Source: Thalassovita aquimarina (lineage in GTDB: Bacteria; Pseudomonadota; Alphaproteobacteria; Rhodobacterales; Rhodobacteraceae). From it: 64,000 nucleotides of DNA. The DNA is taken from assembly GCF_018219815.1 (NCBI RefSeq), contig NZ_JADMKU010000011.1, positions 1 through 64,000 on the forward strand, in the 5' to 3' direction. Of this stretch, positions 44,282 to 54,096 are shown in pieces; within the stretch, counting starts at the first letter, position 1; each line of letters opens with the position of its first letter. Below the pieces are notes generated by a model. The model saw nothing but the letters and a program-made list of their open reading frames with translations. It was not told where the DNA came from and did not search any database. A program made the translations under genes and the position numbers.

Positions 44282-44653
44282 TCGCTACCCGCTCAGGGCG
44301 TCCCGAGCGTGAGAGGCTGTTTATGCGCAGTGCCGTGCCCCGTCAAGCGGATCATGTCGGAAAATCACAAATATTCCGGACAAAATTGCGCAGCCCTATC
44401 CTGCAGTGATTTTTCCGCTGGAAAACCGGCGATGGAGGGGGCCGCGACACCTTTTCGTGGATCAAATGAACACGCAGTCCCCGGTCACCCGGCCCGGCGA
44501 TGGTGGCGATTCCGTTCGCACGGCGCGGCGCGGATATTCGGCCCTTCGCAGGCACGCCATTTTACAACCCGGCCAAAGCGGCTTAACCTGTCGTTGATGG
44601 AATTGCGCTAAGACGTCAGGACAATCCTGCAGAAGTTTGATTTTAAAGGGAAA
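44282..44653. other. 372-bp gap between tRNA-Asp and tRNA-Val
   Basis: I see no gene with a credible start, composition or motif here. Short open frames on both strands look random. Promoter signals for the two tRNA-Asp genes should lie on the low-coordinate side of this gap. No strong hairpin is seen. Confidence 0.5.
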
Positions 44654-44729
<76 letters not shown>

Positions 44730-44775
44730 GTGCGGGCTCTAATAGCGAATGCCGCCATAACGCGCAAGGGGTCAG

Positions 44776-45570
44776 ATGACGAAAGCTGCGCTGATAGTTT
44801 TCACCGATCTGGACGGCACGCTTCTGGATCACGAAACCTATAGCCACGCCGCCGCGGGTCCGGCGCTGCAGCGATTGCGGGAACGCGGCATTCCGGTGAT
44901 CCTGGCCAGTTCCAAGACTGCCGCCGAAGTCGCGCCGCTCAGGGCCGAAATCGGGCTCTCAGCCTACCCAGCCATCATCGAAAACGGCGCCGGCATCCTG
45001 CCGGCGCATGGCTCATCCGCACGCGACGCCGGCGATTATGCCCGCATCCGCGCGGCGCTTGATATGGTCCCGGCGGAACTGCGGCGTCATTTCATCGGGT
45101 TCGGCGACATGAGCGATGCCGAGGTTGCGCGATCGACCGGGCTGGACCTGAACCGCGCGCGGCTTGCCCGGCAGCGCAACCATTCGGAACCGGGGGAGTG
45201 GACGGGCAACGACGAAGAGCGTGCCGCGTTCGAACGGCACCTGGCCGATCGGGGAATCACCGCCCGCTATGGCGGTCGCTACCTGACGCTCAGCCTGGGC
45301 GGCACCAAGGCCGACCGGATGGACGAGATCGCGGCGCTTTACGGCCAACCGCGCCGGATCGCCCTGGGGGACGCGCCGAACGACCTGGAAATGCTGCTGG
45401 CATCGGATGTCCCGGTGCTGATCCGCAACCCGCATGCAAGGCCCCTGCCCCCGATGCCCAAAGATCAGGCAGGACACATCTTGAAGAGCACACGAACCGG
45501 GCCTGCCGGTTGGAACGAAATGATCCTCTCACTACTCTCAGAGGCCATAAGCAGACAAACAGGAGCCTGA
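44776..45570 (+). CDS. Glucosyl/mannosyl-3-phosphoglycerate phosphatase
   Basis: This 264-residue HAD-IIB phosphatase has motif I FTDLDGTLLD (residues 9-18), motif II ASSKTAAEV near 44, Lys of motif III in GTKADRM near 181, and motif IV LGDAPNDLEMLL near 203. This is the MPGP/GpgP branch, which removes the phosphate from mannosyl- or glucosyl-3-phosphoglycerate. The gene for glucosyl-3-phosphoglycerate synthase starts five bases after its stop, so the substrate is most likely glucosyl-3-phosphoglycerate and the product glucosylglycerate, a compatible solute. AAGGGG lies before the ATG. Confidence 0.88.
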   Translation: MTKAALIVFTDLDGTLLDHETYSHAAAGPALQRLRERGIPVILASSKTAAEVAPLRAEIGLSAYPAIIENGAGILPAHGSSARDAGDYARIRAALDMVPAELRRHFIGFGDMSDAEVARSTGLDLNRARLARQRNHSEPGEWTGNDEERAAFERHLADRGITARYGGRYLTLSLGGTKADRMDEIAALYGQPRRIALGDAPNDLEMLLASDVPVLIRNPHARPLPPMPKDQAGHILKSTRTGPAGWNEMILSLLSEAISRQTGA

Positions 45571-45575
45571 AGCGC

Positions 45576-46796
45576 GTGTCGGATTTTCACCAGAACGGCA
45601 ATATCGCAACCCTGCACAATCTGCGTAGCAGCGATTCGAACTACCTGACCCGCGAATTGATGGCGATCAGCGACACCAGAAAGATTTCGCTGGTGCTGCC
45701 CTCGCTGTTTTCCGAACTCGAAGGCGACGCGCTGCCCCATATCCTCGATGAACTGAGCGAGGTGCCCTACCTACACCGGATCATCATCGGGCTGGATCAG
45801 GCGGATGCCGAACAGTTCCGCCATGCCAAGCAGTATTTTTCCCGCCTGCCGCAGCAGCATATCGTGATCTGGAACGACAGCCCGCGGATGAAGGCGATCG
45901 ACGACCGGCTGGGACAGCTGGACCTGGGACCATCGGAAACCGGCAAGGGCAAGAACGTGTGGTCCTGCATGGGCTACATGATGGCCTGCAAGGACAGCGC
46001 GGTGATGGCGATCCACGATTGCGATATCGTCACCTATGACAAGGACATGCTGGCACGGCTTGTCTATCCGGTGGCCAATCCCACTTTCCCCTACCAGATG
46101 GCCAAGGGGTTCTATCCCCGGATCGGCGACGGCAAGCTGAACGGGCGGGTCAGCCGGATGCTGGTCGCGCCGATCCTGATCGCGTTGAAACGGGTCATCG
46201 GCGATCGCGATTACATCGATTTCCTGCGCTCGTTCCGGTACCCGCTGTCGGGCGAGTTCGCCATGCGCACCAACGTCCTGCCCGACCTGCGGATGCCATC
46301 GGACTGGGGGCTGGAAATCGGCGTTCTGTCCGAAGCGTGGCGCAACTTCGCCCCGAAATCCGTCTGCCAGGTCGAAATCGCCGATGCCTACGACCACAAG
46401 CACCAGGTATTGAGCCCCGACGACAAGACCAAGGGCCTGTCGCGCATGTCGATCGACATCTGCAAATCGATCTTCCGCAAGCTGGCCGCCGACGGCACCG
46501 TGTTCACCGAGGAAATCTTCCGCACACTCAAGGCGACCTATTACCGGTCGGCGCTGGACCTTCTGGAATTCTATTACAACGATGCCCGGATGAACGGGCT
46601 ATACATCGACCGCCACATGGAAGAACGGGCGGCCGAACTGTTCGCCGAAAACATCGTCGAGGCCGGTCACAGTTTCCTTGAAAACCCGCATGAAACTCCG
46701 TTCATCCCGACCTGGAGCCGGGTCCAGTCCGCCGATCCGAACCTGATGGAGGCCCGGCGCAAGGCGGCGCATCTGGATTTCGAAGAGGCCGGTTAG
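45576..46796 (+). CDS. gpgS: Glucosyl-3-phosphoglycerate synthase
   Basis: This 406-residue GT81 glycosyltransferase is predicted to transfer glucose from a nucleotide sugar to 3-phosphoglycerate. The nucleotide-binding half has the DxD-like motif MAIHDCDIVTYD near residue 145. The acceptor side has SGEFAMRTNVLPDLRMPSDWGLEIGVL near 225, split here into SGEFAMRTNVLPDLRM and SDWGLEIGVL; this is typical of the family. The start is GTG at 45576 with AGGAG upstream. It is coupled to the phosphatase gene before it, and its TAG stop overlaps the TAA of the convergent phosphorylase gene. Confidence 0.9.
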   Translation: MSDFHQNGNIATLHNLRSSDSNYLTRELMAISDTRKISLVLPSLFSELEGDALPHILDELSEVPYLHRIIIGLDQADAEQFRHAKQYFSRLPQQHIVIWNDSPRMKAIDDRLGQLDLGPSETGKGKNVWSCMGYMMACKDSAVMAIHDCDIVTYDKDMLARLVYPVANPTFPYQMAKGFYPRIGDGKLNGRVSRMLVAPILIALKRVIGDRDYIDFLRSFRYPLSGEFAMRTNVLPDLRMPSDWGLEIGVLSEAWRNFAPKSVCQVEIADAYDHKHQVLSPDDKTKGLSRMSIDICKSIFRKLAADGTVFTEEIFRTLKATYYRSALDLLEFYYNDARMNGLYIDRHMEERAAELFAENIVEAGHSFLENPHETPFIPTWSRVQSADPNLMEARRKAAHLDFEEAG

Positions 46797-48538
46797 CGGT
46801 TGGATATCCAACGGCACTGATAGGGGGCAAAGCTGATCTCGGCGCCGCTGGGGTGAATTTTCTGCCCGCTCAGCAAATCGACCCATTGTTCGCCCTCGAT
46901 CAGGTTGATCGACATCGGCGAAATGGTCAGCGCATCGGCGCTGACGTTATGCAGCGCAAAAATCGACTGACCGCGGTCAAGGCTTTGCCGCCAAAGCCCG
47001 AACAGCCTTTCGTCGATCTGCAGGGTGAACTGCGTGGCGTTGGGGTGAAACGCCTTCTGCCTGCGCCGCACCGACATCCGGCGCAGCAGTTCGCTCATCA
47101 CCCGCGACGGGGTGCTTTCGGGATCTTCCAGCAAGGCGTTCAGATCGGAATAATTCCAGCAATGACGGTTGATCGCGCGCTTGCTGGCCCTTTTTTCCAC
47201 CGCGTCGTGATCGTTCGGCGTCCCCAGAAGCGCGTGAACATAGATTGCCGGGATGCCTTCCAACGCCATGACCACGGTCTGGCTGGCCATGAACCGGTCG
47301 AACTGCCACTGGTCTTCGCCGTCGAATGTGCCCTTCATCGCGTCGTACCAGGTGATGTTGAGCTCATAGGGGGCTTCGCCGCCGCCCGGCAGCGCCCGCA
47401 TCGACACCAGCCCGCCAAAGGCGCGCACCCCGTCGATCAGCTGCGCCTGTTCTTCCGCCGTCAGCAGCCCCTCGGCCGGGCGCATGCCGATGCCGTCATG
47501 GCTGGCGGTGAAGTTCAGGTAGGCGCAGCCCAACTGCGCCGGCGGCATGGTGCCCTGCCAGCGGTTCAGCACCCGCGCCGTGCCCGCCATCATTGCATGC
47601 AGCACCAGCGGCGGAAGCGAGAAATTATAAACCGTATGCGCCTCGTTGCGGTTACCGAAATAGGAAAGGTTTTCCCCGTTGGGCACGTTGGTTTCGGTCA
47701 GCAGGATCACCGGCTCGACCGCGTAATCCGCCAGCAATCGCATCAACCGAACGATGGCGTGGGTCTGTGGCAGGTGGATGCAGGAGGTGCCGACCTCCTT
47801 CCAGATAAACGCCACCGCGTCGAGCCTGATGATCCGCACGCCATGATCAATATGCAGCCGCATGATGCGCAGGAATTCCAGCAACACCTCGGGATTGGCG
47901 AAATTCAGATCGACCTGGTCGTGGCTGAAGGTGCACCAGACATGGCGCGTCCCATTGGCGGTTTCGACCTCGCGCAGCAAAGGCTGGGTGCGCGGCCGCA
48001 CCACCGATCCCAGATCATCGCTCGGTTCCGCCTCGAAGAAGAACCGGTCGTAGGGCGCGTGGCCCTGCAGGTAGTCGTTGAACCACTGCGACTGGCTGCT
48101 GACATGGTTCAGCACTAGGTCCGACATCAGTTTGAACTCCGCCCCGATCCGGTTGATATCGGCCCAGCCGCCCAGCTGCGGATCGACCGCCCGGTAATCG
48201 GTCACCGAAAAGCCGTCATCGGACGTATAGGGAAAAAACGGCAGGATATGCACGCCGTCGATCACCCCCCCGAGGTGCCGGTGCAGGAAATCGTGCAACA
48301 GGTCCAACGGCTTGTGCTGACCATCCACGAAGCTGTTGCCATAGGTGATCAGCAGGCTGTCGCGTTCGCTCCACTGGCCGTTGCCGGGCACCCTGCCGCG
48401 TTTGCGACGGTGGGTATGCGCGGGGTAAAACGCGTCGATCACCTGAGAGGCCAGGATATCGCTGTCCAGATGGGGATAAATCCGGCCCAGCAAATCGGCA
48501 AGTTTCAGGCTGAAGGTCTGATTTTTGTCTTTCATCAT
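46793..48538 (-). CDS. Glucosylglycerate phosphorylase (GH13_18)
   Basis: This 581-residue glycoside hydrolase family 13 protein belongs to the sucrose-phosphorylase-like branch. The catalytic Asp is in IIRLDAVAFIW near residue 240, the acid/base Glu in ILLTETNVPNGEN near 282, and the third Asp in NFTASHDGIGMRP near 345. Early motifs are ILPFFPYTSDDGFSVTDY near 98 and DLVLNHVSSQS near 142. Sucrose phosphorylase and glucosylglycerate phosphorylase share this fold. The adjacent GpgS and phosphatase genes make glucosylglycerate the likely substrate, with phosphate giving glucose-1-phosphate and glycerate. Two ATG codons (48538, 48535) are possible starts. Confidence 0.87.
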   Translation of the reverse strand: MMKDKNQTFSLKLADLLGRIYPHLDSDILASQVIDAFYPAHTHRRKRGRVPGNGQWSERDSLLITYGNSFVDGQHKPLDLLHDFLHRHLGGVIDGVHILPFFPYTSDDGFSVTDYRAVDPQLGGWADINRIGAEFKLMSDLVLNHVSSQSQWFNDYLQGHAPYDRFFFEAEPSDDLGSVVRPRTQPLLREVETANGTRHVWCTFSHDQVDLNFANPEVLLEFLRIMRLHIDHGVRIIRLDAVAFIWKEVGTSCIHLPQTHAIVRLMRLLADYAVEPVILLTETNVPNGENLSYFGNRNEAHTVYNFSLPPLVLHAMMAGTARVLNRWQGTMPPAQLGCAYLNFTASHDGIGMRPAEGLLTAEEQAQLIDGVRAFGGLVSMRALPGGGEAPYELNITWYDAMKGTFDGEDQWQFDRFMASQTVVMALEGIPAIYVHALLGTPNDHDAVEKRASKRAINRHCWNYSDLNALLEDPESTPSRVMSELLRRMSVRRRQKAFHPNATQFTLQIDERLFGLWRQSLDRGQSIFALHNVSADALTISPMSINLIEGEQWVDLLSGQKIHPSGAEISFAPYQCRWISNR

Positions 48539-48677
48539 GCCAGCCGCCGAATTGAATCCCCCCTTTGTCCATCAGGCACGGATGTCCCGCAAGCCCGACA
48601 CGGGTTACAGCGCACATGCTGGATGCATATTTCATCTTGCGATGAAAATATGTGCAACCCTGCGCATTCCCCCGTCT

Positions 48678-49370
48678 TCACAGGTCCAGCCCGTCCGGTT
48701 CGATCAGTTCCGGCCCGTCGTCATGCAGGCCGAACCGCTGTACCGTATGGGCACGGAACTGCCAGCCGGTGCCAAGGGTTTCACGCATCTCGCCATCCTC
48801 CGCCTCATGGCGCAGCCAGGGCCCGACCTGGTCGTCGCGCAACATCACCGGCATGCGCGTGTGGATATGCGCGATTTCGGTCGCTGCGGGGCGTGTCAGA
48901 AGCGTGCAGGTACGCAAACCACTTGCCAGTTCCGAACACAACCCGGCAAAGAAGAACGCCGGTTCGTTGGTCAGCGGCGCGATGAACCAGGGCTGTTTGC
49001 CGCCCTTCGGCCCGGTCCATTCGTAATACCCTCGCGCCGGGATCAGGCAGCGGCCGGTTTGCCAGGCATCTCGGAAGGTCGGCTTTGCCGCCGCGGTTTC
49101 GACCTTGGCGTTGAAGGTTGTCGCCTTCCAATCCGCCACGTCACCACGATGCCAATGCGGCACGAACCACCAGCGCGCCGACGACGCCACCAGATCATCG
49201 CCCCGGGCAAAGGCGATGGCGATCTGCTGCGTCGGCTTAACGTTGAATCCTTGCACCGGTTCCGGCGCGTCTTCGACACGCAGCGTGCCACCCGCGTCCA
49301 GAAACCCGCGCTGGATCGCATAAAGCTGCGCCCAGGTCATGCCTTCCGCCGCGACGAATCTCCCGCACAT
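48678..49370 (-). CDS. HMCES/YedK-type abasic-site protein (SRAP)
   Basis: This 230-residue protein has an SRAP domain. It starts MCGRF, so Cys2 becomes the N-terminal residue that forms a thiazolidine link with abasic sites in single-stranded DNA. The Asn in TTFNAKVETAA (near 88), Glu in IPARGYYEWTGPKGG (near 113) and His in HIHTRMPVML (near 165) complete the site. The length is as in E. coli YedK. It protects replication forks from abasic damage; no operon partner is visible. Confidence 0.95.
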   Translation of the reverse strand: MCGRFVAAEGMTWAQLYAIQRGFLDAGGTLRVEDAPEPVQGFNVKPTQQIAIAFARGDDLVASSARWWFVPHWHRGDVADWKATTFNAKVETAAAKPTFRDAWQTGRCLIPARGYYEWTGPKGGKQPWFIAPLTNEPAFFFAGLCSELASGLRTCTLLTRPAATEIAHIHTRMPVMLRDDQVGPWLRHEAEDGEMRETLGTGWQFRAHTVQRFGLHDDGPELIEPDGLDL

Positions 49371-49440
49371 GAAGGCAGGTTAGCAGGTCGCGCCGGGCTG
49401 CATGCCGGAAATCTGCATCAGGGCGCCGCCTCCAAAGAAA

Positions 49441-49470
49441 AAGGCGCTCAACCCTGTCGGGGAGCGCCTT
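49441..49470 (-). terminator. Terminator of tRNA-Val(CAC)
   Basis: AAGGCGCTC / GAGCGCCTT (9 bp) with a loop of 12, T-runs on both sides. It lies just after the 3' end of the minus-strand tRNA-Val, and also shields the SRAP gene. Confidence 0.8.
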
Positions 49471-49506
49471 TTTTGTAAGCGGCAGTCAACCGGCCTTACG
49501 AAATGA

Positions 49507-49581
49507 TGGTGGGTGATAAGGGATTTGAACCCCTGACATCTTCGATGTGAACGAAGCGCTCTACCACTGAGCTAATCACCC
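49507..49581 (-). tRNA. tRNA-Val(CAC)
   Basis: The gene is 75 nt with encoded CCA. The acceptor is GGGTGAT / ATCACCC, the anticodon stem is CTTCG/CGAAG with loop TTCACAT (anticodon CAC), and the T-loop is GGTTCAAATCC. The D-loop is one base shorter than in the UAC tRNA at 44654-44729, and most other positions agree. Confidence 0.96.
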
Positions 49582-49600
49582 GGTAGCGCGCCTTTTAAAC

Positions 49601-50032
49601 TCACTCCGCGGCTTCTGCAAGAGGGTCGTTCGCATCAAATTTGATCGTCGGCGTCTGGCGTACCCGACAGGTCAGAACCCGGGCGTTCGACAGCTGTTCC
49701 AGCCGGTTCACCTTGACCTTGCCCAACGGCTTGAGGTTCATTTCGCGGCCATCGGCCAGCGCCTCGCCAAGGATTTCCAGCGCCGCTTCGATCACCGGCT
49801 TGGCATAGCGTTTCTTCACGTCGCTGCGCGCCACCACCATTTCGATCAGTTCGGCCTTGCGCAGTTCCAGTTCGTCCGAAACCGGGGTGGTTTCGCTGAT
49901 CACGACGGGTTTGGGAGTCCCCGCGGCGGGCTTGGCGGCAGCGCGGCGCACCGCGGGCGTCTTGGGGGTGGTTGTCGCAGCCGTCCTGCCGCGCGGCTTG
50001 GCGGCCGTGCTTTTTGTCGTGGCCCGTGCCAT
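49601..50032 (-). CDS. HU-like DNA-binding protein with basic N-terminal tail
   Basis: This 143-residue protein has about 45 residues rich in Lys, Arg, Ala, Thr and Pro, resembling a histone H1-like tail. An HU/IHF-type fold follows (about 50-135; LRKAELIEMVVARSDVKKRYAKPVIEAALEIL, cut here only for length, then LKPLGKVKVNRLEQL). The usual Arg-Asn-Pro arm of HU is not obvious, so DNA bending may differ. It could act as a nucleoid protein. It lies beside tRNA-Val on the same strand. Confidence 0.78.
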   Translation of the reverse strand: MARATTKSTAAKPRGRTAATTTPKTPAVRRAAAKPAAGTPKPVVISETTPVSDELELRKAELIEMVVARSDVKKRYAKPVIEAALEILGEALADGREMNLKPLGKVKVNRLEQLSNARVLTCRVRQTPTIKFDANDPLAEAAE

Positions 50033-50153
50033 GTTTATATCTGTGCCTCGATTTGTTTTTTCCGCTCGATATTGCGGCCAGCCTAGGCAGGGACCGTCGA
50101 AAAATCCACCCCGGGCGTCAAAAAGTTAACGGCGCGCTGCTGCCTGGCATGAA

Positions 50154-50185
50154 AATGGCGCTCCCCGCATCCGGGAAGCGCCATT
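50154..50185 (-). terminator. Terminator of lon
   Basis: On the minus strand AATGGCGCTTCCC / GGGAGCGCCATT form a 12-bp stem with one bulge, followed by TTTCATG. It is 28 bp after the lon stop. Confidence 0.75.
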
Positions 50186-50212
50186 CGTTTCTTTCAGACC
50201 GGTCAGGCCGGA

Positions 50213-52615
50213 TCAGTGGGCGACAGCCCCCTGCCCCGATTTCGATGCCAGGGCAGCGGCGGCGGCTTCTTCCGCCTCCTCGTCCCATTCGATCGCTTCG
50301 GGTTCGCCGACCAGCGCCAGTTTCAGAACCTCGCGGACATGGCTGACCGGAATGATGTCCAGCCCTTCCTTCACATTGTCCGGAATATCGGCTAGGTCCT
50401 TTTCGTTCTCTTCCGGGATCAGCACGGTCTTCACCCCGCCCCGCAGCGCCGCCAGCAGCTTTTCCTTCAAGCCGCCGATGGCCAGGGCGTTGCCGCGCAA
50501 GGTCACTTCGCCGGTCATGGCGATATCCTTGCGCACCGGGATACCGGTCAGAACCGACACGATCGAGGTCACCATCGCCAGACCGGCCGACGGCCCGTCC
50601 TTCGGCGTGGCACCTTCGGGCACGTGGACGTGGATGTCCCACTTGTCGAACTTGGTCGGCTTGATGCCGATCTGCGGCGCGATGGAGCGGACATAGCTCG
50701 ACGCGGCGTCGATCGATTCCTTCATCACGTCACCCAGTTTGCCGGTGGTCTTCATCCGGCCCTTGCCAGGCAGGCGCAGCGCTTCGATCGACAACAGGTC
50801 GCCGCCGACGCTGGTATAGGCCAGACCGGTCACGACACCGACCTGATCTTCCTTTTCGGCTAGGCCGTAGCGGAATTTCTTCACGCCCAGAAAGTCGTCG
50901 ATGTTGTCGGCGGTGACCTTGATATGCTCGGCCTCGCCCTTGACGATCTTGGTCACGGCCTTGCGCGCCAGCTTGCCGATTTCGCGTTCCAGGTTCCGCA
51001 CGCCCGCTTCGCGGGTGTAGCGGCGCACCATTTCGGTCAGCGCGTCATCGGCAACCTCGAACTCGTCCTTCTTCAGGCCGTGGTTCTTGATCTGCTTGGG
51101 CAGCAGGTGCTGCTTGGCGATCTCGACCTTTTCGTCCTCGGTGTAGCCGGCCAGCGGAATGATCTCCATCCGGTCCAGCAGCGGCCCCGGCATGTTGTAG
51201 GAGTTCGCCGTAGTCAGGAACATCACGTTCGAAAGGTCATACTCGACCTCCATGTAGTGGTCCACGAAGGTGGCGTTCTGTTCCGGATCCAGCACTTCCA
51301 GCATCGCCGAGGCCGGGTCGCCACGGAAATCCTGCCCCATCTTGTCGATCTCATCGAGCAGGATCAGCGGATTGGTGGTCTTGGCCTTTTTCAGCGCCTG
51401 GATGATCTTGCCCGGCATCGAACCGATATAGGTCCGACGGTGGCCGCGGATTTCGCTTTCATCGCGCACGCCGCCGAGGCTGATGCGGATGAATTCGCGC
51501 CCCGTCGCCTTGGCGACCGATTTGCCAAGCGACGTCTTACCCACGCCCGGCGGGCCGACAAGGCACATGATCGGGCCCTTCAGCTTCTTCGAACGCTGCT
51601 GCACGGCCAGGTATTCGACGATCCGTTCCTTGACCTTCTCCAGGCCATAGTGGTCCTTGTCCAGAACCTCCTCGGCCCGGCCCAGATCCTTCTTGACGCG
51701 GGATTTCACGCCCCACGGGATCGACAGCATCCAATCGAGGTAATTGCGCACGACGGTCGCCTCGGCGCTCATCGGGCTCATCGACTTCAGCTTCTTCAGC
51801 TCGCCCTCGGCCTTTTCCTTGGCCTCCTTGCTGAGCTTGGTGTTGGCGATTTTTTCCTCGAGTTCGGCAATCTCGTTGCCGCCCTCTTCGCCGTCGCCCA
51901 GTTCCTTCTGAATGGCCTTCATCTGCTCATTCAGATAGTATTCGCGCTGCGTGCGCTCCATCTGGGACTTGACGCGGGTCTTGATCTTCTTTTCGACCTG
52001 CAGAACCGACATTTCGCCCTGCATCAGGCCGTACACCTTTTCCAGCCGCTCGCTGACCGACAGCGTTTCCAGAAGGTCCTGCTTCTGGTCGACCTCAATG
52101 CCCAGATGCCCCGACACCAGATCGGCCAGCTTGGCCGGATCGGTGGCTTCCGACACGGTGACCAGCGCCTCTTCGGGGATGTTTTTCTTCACCTTGGCAT
52201 AGCGTTCGAATTCGCTGCCCACGGTGCGCAGCAGCGCCTCGATCGTGGCCGCGTCGCCCGGAATTTCATTCAGGTATTCGGCGCGGGCCTCGAAGAAATC
52301 GTCGTTTTCCAGATATTCGGTGATCTTGACGCGGGCCTGACCTTCGACAAGCACCTTCACGGTGCCGTCGGGCAGTTTCAGCAGCTGCAGCACGTTGGCC
52401 AGCACGCCGGCGTTGTAAATCCCCTCCACGGTCGGGTCGTCCTCGGCCGGGTCGATCTGGCTCGACAGCAGGATCTGCTTGTCGTCCTGCATCACCTCTT
52501 CCAGCGCGCGGACCGATTTTTCGCGTCCGACGAACAGCGGCACGATCATGTGCGGGAACACCACGATGTCGCGCAGCGGCAGAACTGGATAGGATGCGTT
52601 AAGTGGCTCTTGCAT
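50213..52615 (-). CDS. lon: ATP-dependent protease La (Lon)
   Basis: This 800-residue AAA+ protease has an N-terminal substrate domain (about 10-200), coiled-coil linker, P-loop GPPGVGKTS (354-362), sensor and Walker B region, and a C-terminal protease domain. The catalytic dyad is Ser676 in [11 protein letters not shown] and Lys719 in [10 protein letters not shown]. The 43-residue spacing equals that of E. coli. It degrades misfolded and regulatory proteins. A sigma32-like promoter lies about 70 bp upstream. The next upstream genes are two PAS-domain genes on the same strand. Confidence 0.97.
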   Translation of the reverse strand: MQEPLNASYPVLPLRDIVVFPHMIVPLFVGREKSVRALEEVMQDDKQILLSSQIDPAEDDPTVEGIYNAGVLANVLQLLKLPDGTVKVLVEGQARVKITEYLENDDFFEARAEYLNEIPGDAATIEALLRTVGSEFERYAKVKKNIPEEALVTVSEATDPAKLADLVSGHLGIEVDQKQDLLETLSVSERLEKVYGLMQGEMSVLQVEKKIKTRVKSQMERTQREYYLNEQMKAIQKELGDGEEGGNEIAELEEKIANTKLSKEAKEKAEGELKKLKSMSPMSAEATVVRNYLDWMLSIPWGVKSRVKKDLGRAEEVLDKDHYGLEKVKERIVEYLAVQQRSKKLKGPIMCLVGPPGVGKTSLGKSVAKATGREFIRISLGGVRDESEIRGHRRTYIGSMPGKIIQALKKAKTTNPLILLDEIDKMGQDFRGDPASAMLEVLDPEQNATFVDHYMEVEYDLSNVMFLTTANSYNMPGPLLDRMEIIPLAGYTEDEKVEIAKQHLLPKQIKNHGLKKDEFEVADDALTEMVRRYTREAGVRNLEREIGKLARKAVTKIVKGEAEHIKVTADNIDDFLGVKKFRYGLAEKEDQVGVVTGLAYTSVGGDLLSIEALRLPGKGRMKTTGKLGDVMKESIDAASSYVRSIAPQIGIKPTKFDKWDIHVHVPEGATPKDGPSAGLAMVTSIVSVLTGIPVRKDIAMTGEVTLRGNALAIGGLKEKLLAALRGGVKTVLIPEENEKDLADIPDNVKEGLDIIPVSHVREVLKLALVGEPEAIEWDEEAEEAAAAALASKSGQGAVAH

Positions 52616-52690
52616 GCGTTTTCCTTGTTCTTGGCAAAAAGGCGCTGGTCCCGATATGGCAACCCCGGCCCTTTCCGTTTCCTGTGGTTT

Positions 52691-52719
52691 TATCTGGGGT
52701 CGGCCCCATCGATTTCAAC
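52691..52719 (-). promoter_or_regulatory. Sigma32-like heat-shock promoter of lon
   Basis: On the minus strand GTTGAAA is followed after 14 bases by CCCCAGATA. The E. coli sigma32 consensus is CTTGAA-N13-15-CCCCATNTA, so both boxes fit with one or two changes. The expected start lies about 70 bp before the lon ATG. Confidence 0.6.
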
Positions 52720-52833
52720 CACATTCGGCAAAACCGGGGGCCAGAATGCCCCGGCCAACAGGAATGAGCAAGGTGCGATCGGGTCCCTGCAAGGATTACT
52801 GCCCGGCCGGGAAGCCTGCCCCGGCATCGCGAC

Positions 52834-54096
52834 TTATGCGAAATCGTCGGCCGACAGCAGGATCGTGGAGACATGCTGTTGAATCGTTTCCAGGTGCGCC
52901 TCGATTTCATCGTGAAACACGTCCAGTCGCGACACGATGGTTTCCAGCCCCTTGGCCTTTCCGCGCAGCATGCCCGCCTCGACCCGGCAGGCGATGCGAA
53001 TGGTGGACAGGCCCAGAACCATGCGCCGCAGGAATTCGGCGCGCCGCTGGATCGACGCCGCCGACTGCACCCCGTATTCCACCGCCTTTTGGGACTGCTT
53101 GTCATAGGCTTTCTGCAGCCCTATCAGGTAGTCTTTTTCACTCTCGCAATCGACCCCGGGAACGCCGCTTTTCTGCGACTCGAAGAATTCGCACATCTCG
53201 GTCATCAGGTGCGACGCACAGATCATGAAATAGGCGCTGAGTTCCTTCGGCGCGTCCCAGATGCCGGATCCCATCAGCGGCACCACCAGCGTGTTCAGGT
53301 GGTTGCGGATGTCGTTCAGCATCAGGTCGTAATTCTTGGCGATCTCGTTGATGGTCGCACGGCCGACCGCCAGCTTGGCGGCAAAGATTTTCATGTTGGC
53401 GGTCAGCAGCTCGGCGCCCTTGAATTTCTTCGTCAGCTCGTCCAGTTCATGACGCAGCTTTTCCGATGTGACCGCGATGGTTTCGGTGTTGCGCAGATCG
53501 TTGTAGGCCGGCATTCCCAATGCCTTGCGGCGCGCCTCGAACTCCTGGTGCAGCGCATGGGCCTGGAACGCGCCATAGCTGTCGAAGCCCAGCTCTGCCA
53601 GCTTCGACAAGATCAGCCGGGCGCTGTCTTCGGCCGACAGCTTTTCCTCCAGCTCGAGCTTGCGGATATCCCTGTAAAGCTGTTCCACCAACGCCAGTTG
53701 CGGGCTGGTCGGCTTGATCCGCATCGACAGGTGACCACCCTCGACCGGGGTTGCCAGCGCGAACACCCAGTAATAGCGGCCATCCTTGGTCTTGTTCTTC
53801 ACATAGGCCCCGACCGGCACACCACTTTCCAGCCCGTTCCACAACAGCCAGAACACGCCCTTGGGCATGTCGCTGTGACGGATCAGCTTGTGCGGGGCGC
53901 CTTTCAGTTCCTCGGAACTGAATCCCGATACCCGGATGAAGATGCTGTTGTAGGCCTCGATCACCCCGCGCTTGTCGGTGCGTGAAAAAAACATCTCCTC
54001 GACATTGAAGGGTTCCTCGACGTTCACTTCGGCGGCGGCGCGCGCTCTTGGTTCGCGCTTCGCGCTGTCGAATTCCCTCATTGTCATGGTATTCAT
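52834..54096 (-). CDS. PAS-domain protein with unrecognised helical C-terminus (paralogue 1)
   Basis: This 420-residue soluble protein has no signal or membrane helix. An N-terminal PAS domain (about 25-130) resembles that of the aerotaxis sensor Aer: FIRVSGFSSEELKGAPHKLI, RHSDMPKGVFW and KNKTKDGRYYWVFALATPVE. The RHxD set that binds FAD in Aer is present, but the Aer tryptophan in its G-x-P-W-x-G segment is Val here. The C-terminal ~260 residues are helical, with TANMKIFAAKLAVGRATINE and MVLGLSTIRIACRVEAGMLR; I do not recognise the domain, and no MCP signalling tip is seen. A second copy follows upstream. GGAAGGG precedes ATG 54096. Confidence 0.8.
   Translation of the reverse strand: MNTMTMREFDSAKREPRARAAAEVNVEEPFNVEEMFFSRTDKRGVIEAYNSIFIRVSGFSSEELKGAPHKLIRHSDMPKGVFWLLWNGLESGVPVGAYVKNKTKDGRYYWVFALATPVEGGHLSMRIKPTSPQLALVEQLYRDIRKLELEEKLSAEDSARLILSKLAELGFDSYGAFQAHALHQEFEARRKALGMPAYNDLRNTETIAVTSEKLRHELDELTKKFKGAELLTANMKIFAAKLAVGRATINEIAKNYDLMLNDIRNHLNTLVVPLMGSGIWDAPKELSAYFMICASHLMTEMCEFFESQKSGVPGVDCESEKDYLIGLQKAYDKQSQKAVEYGVQSAASIQRRAEFLRRMVLGLSTIRIACRVEAGMLRGKAKGLETIVSRLDVFHDEIEAHLETIQQHVSTILLSADDFA

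Noticed and set aside
50924-52882. A long plus-strand frame opposite lon
   Set aside because: Antisense of Lon, whose motifs are complete; it also crosses the lon promoter.
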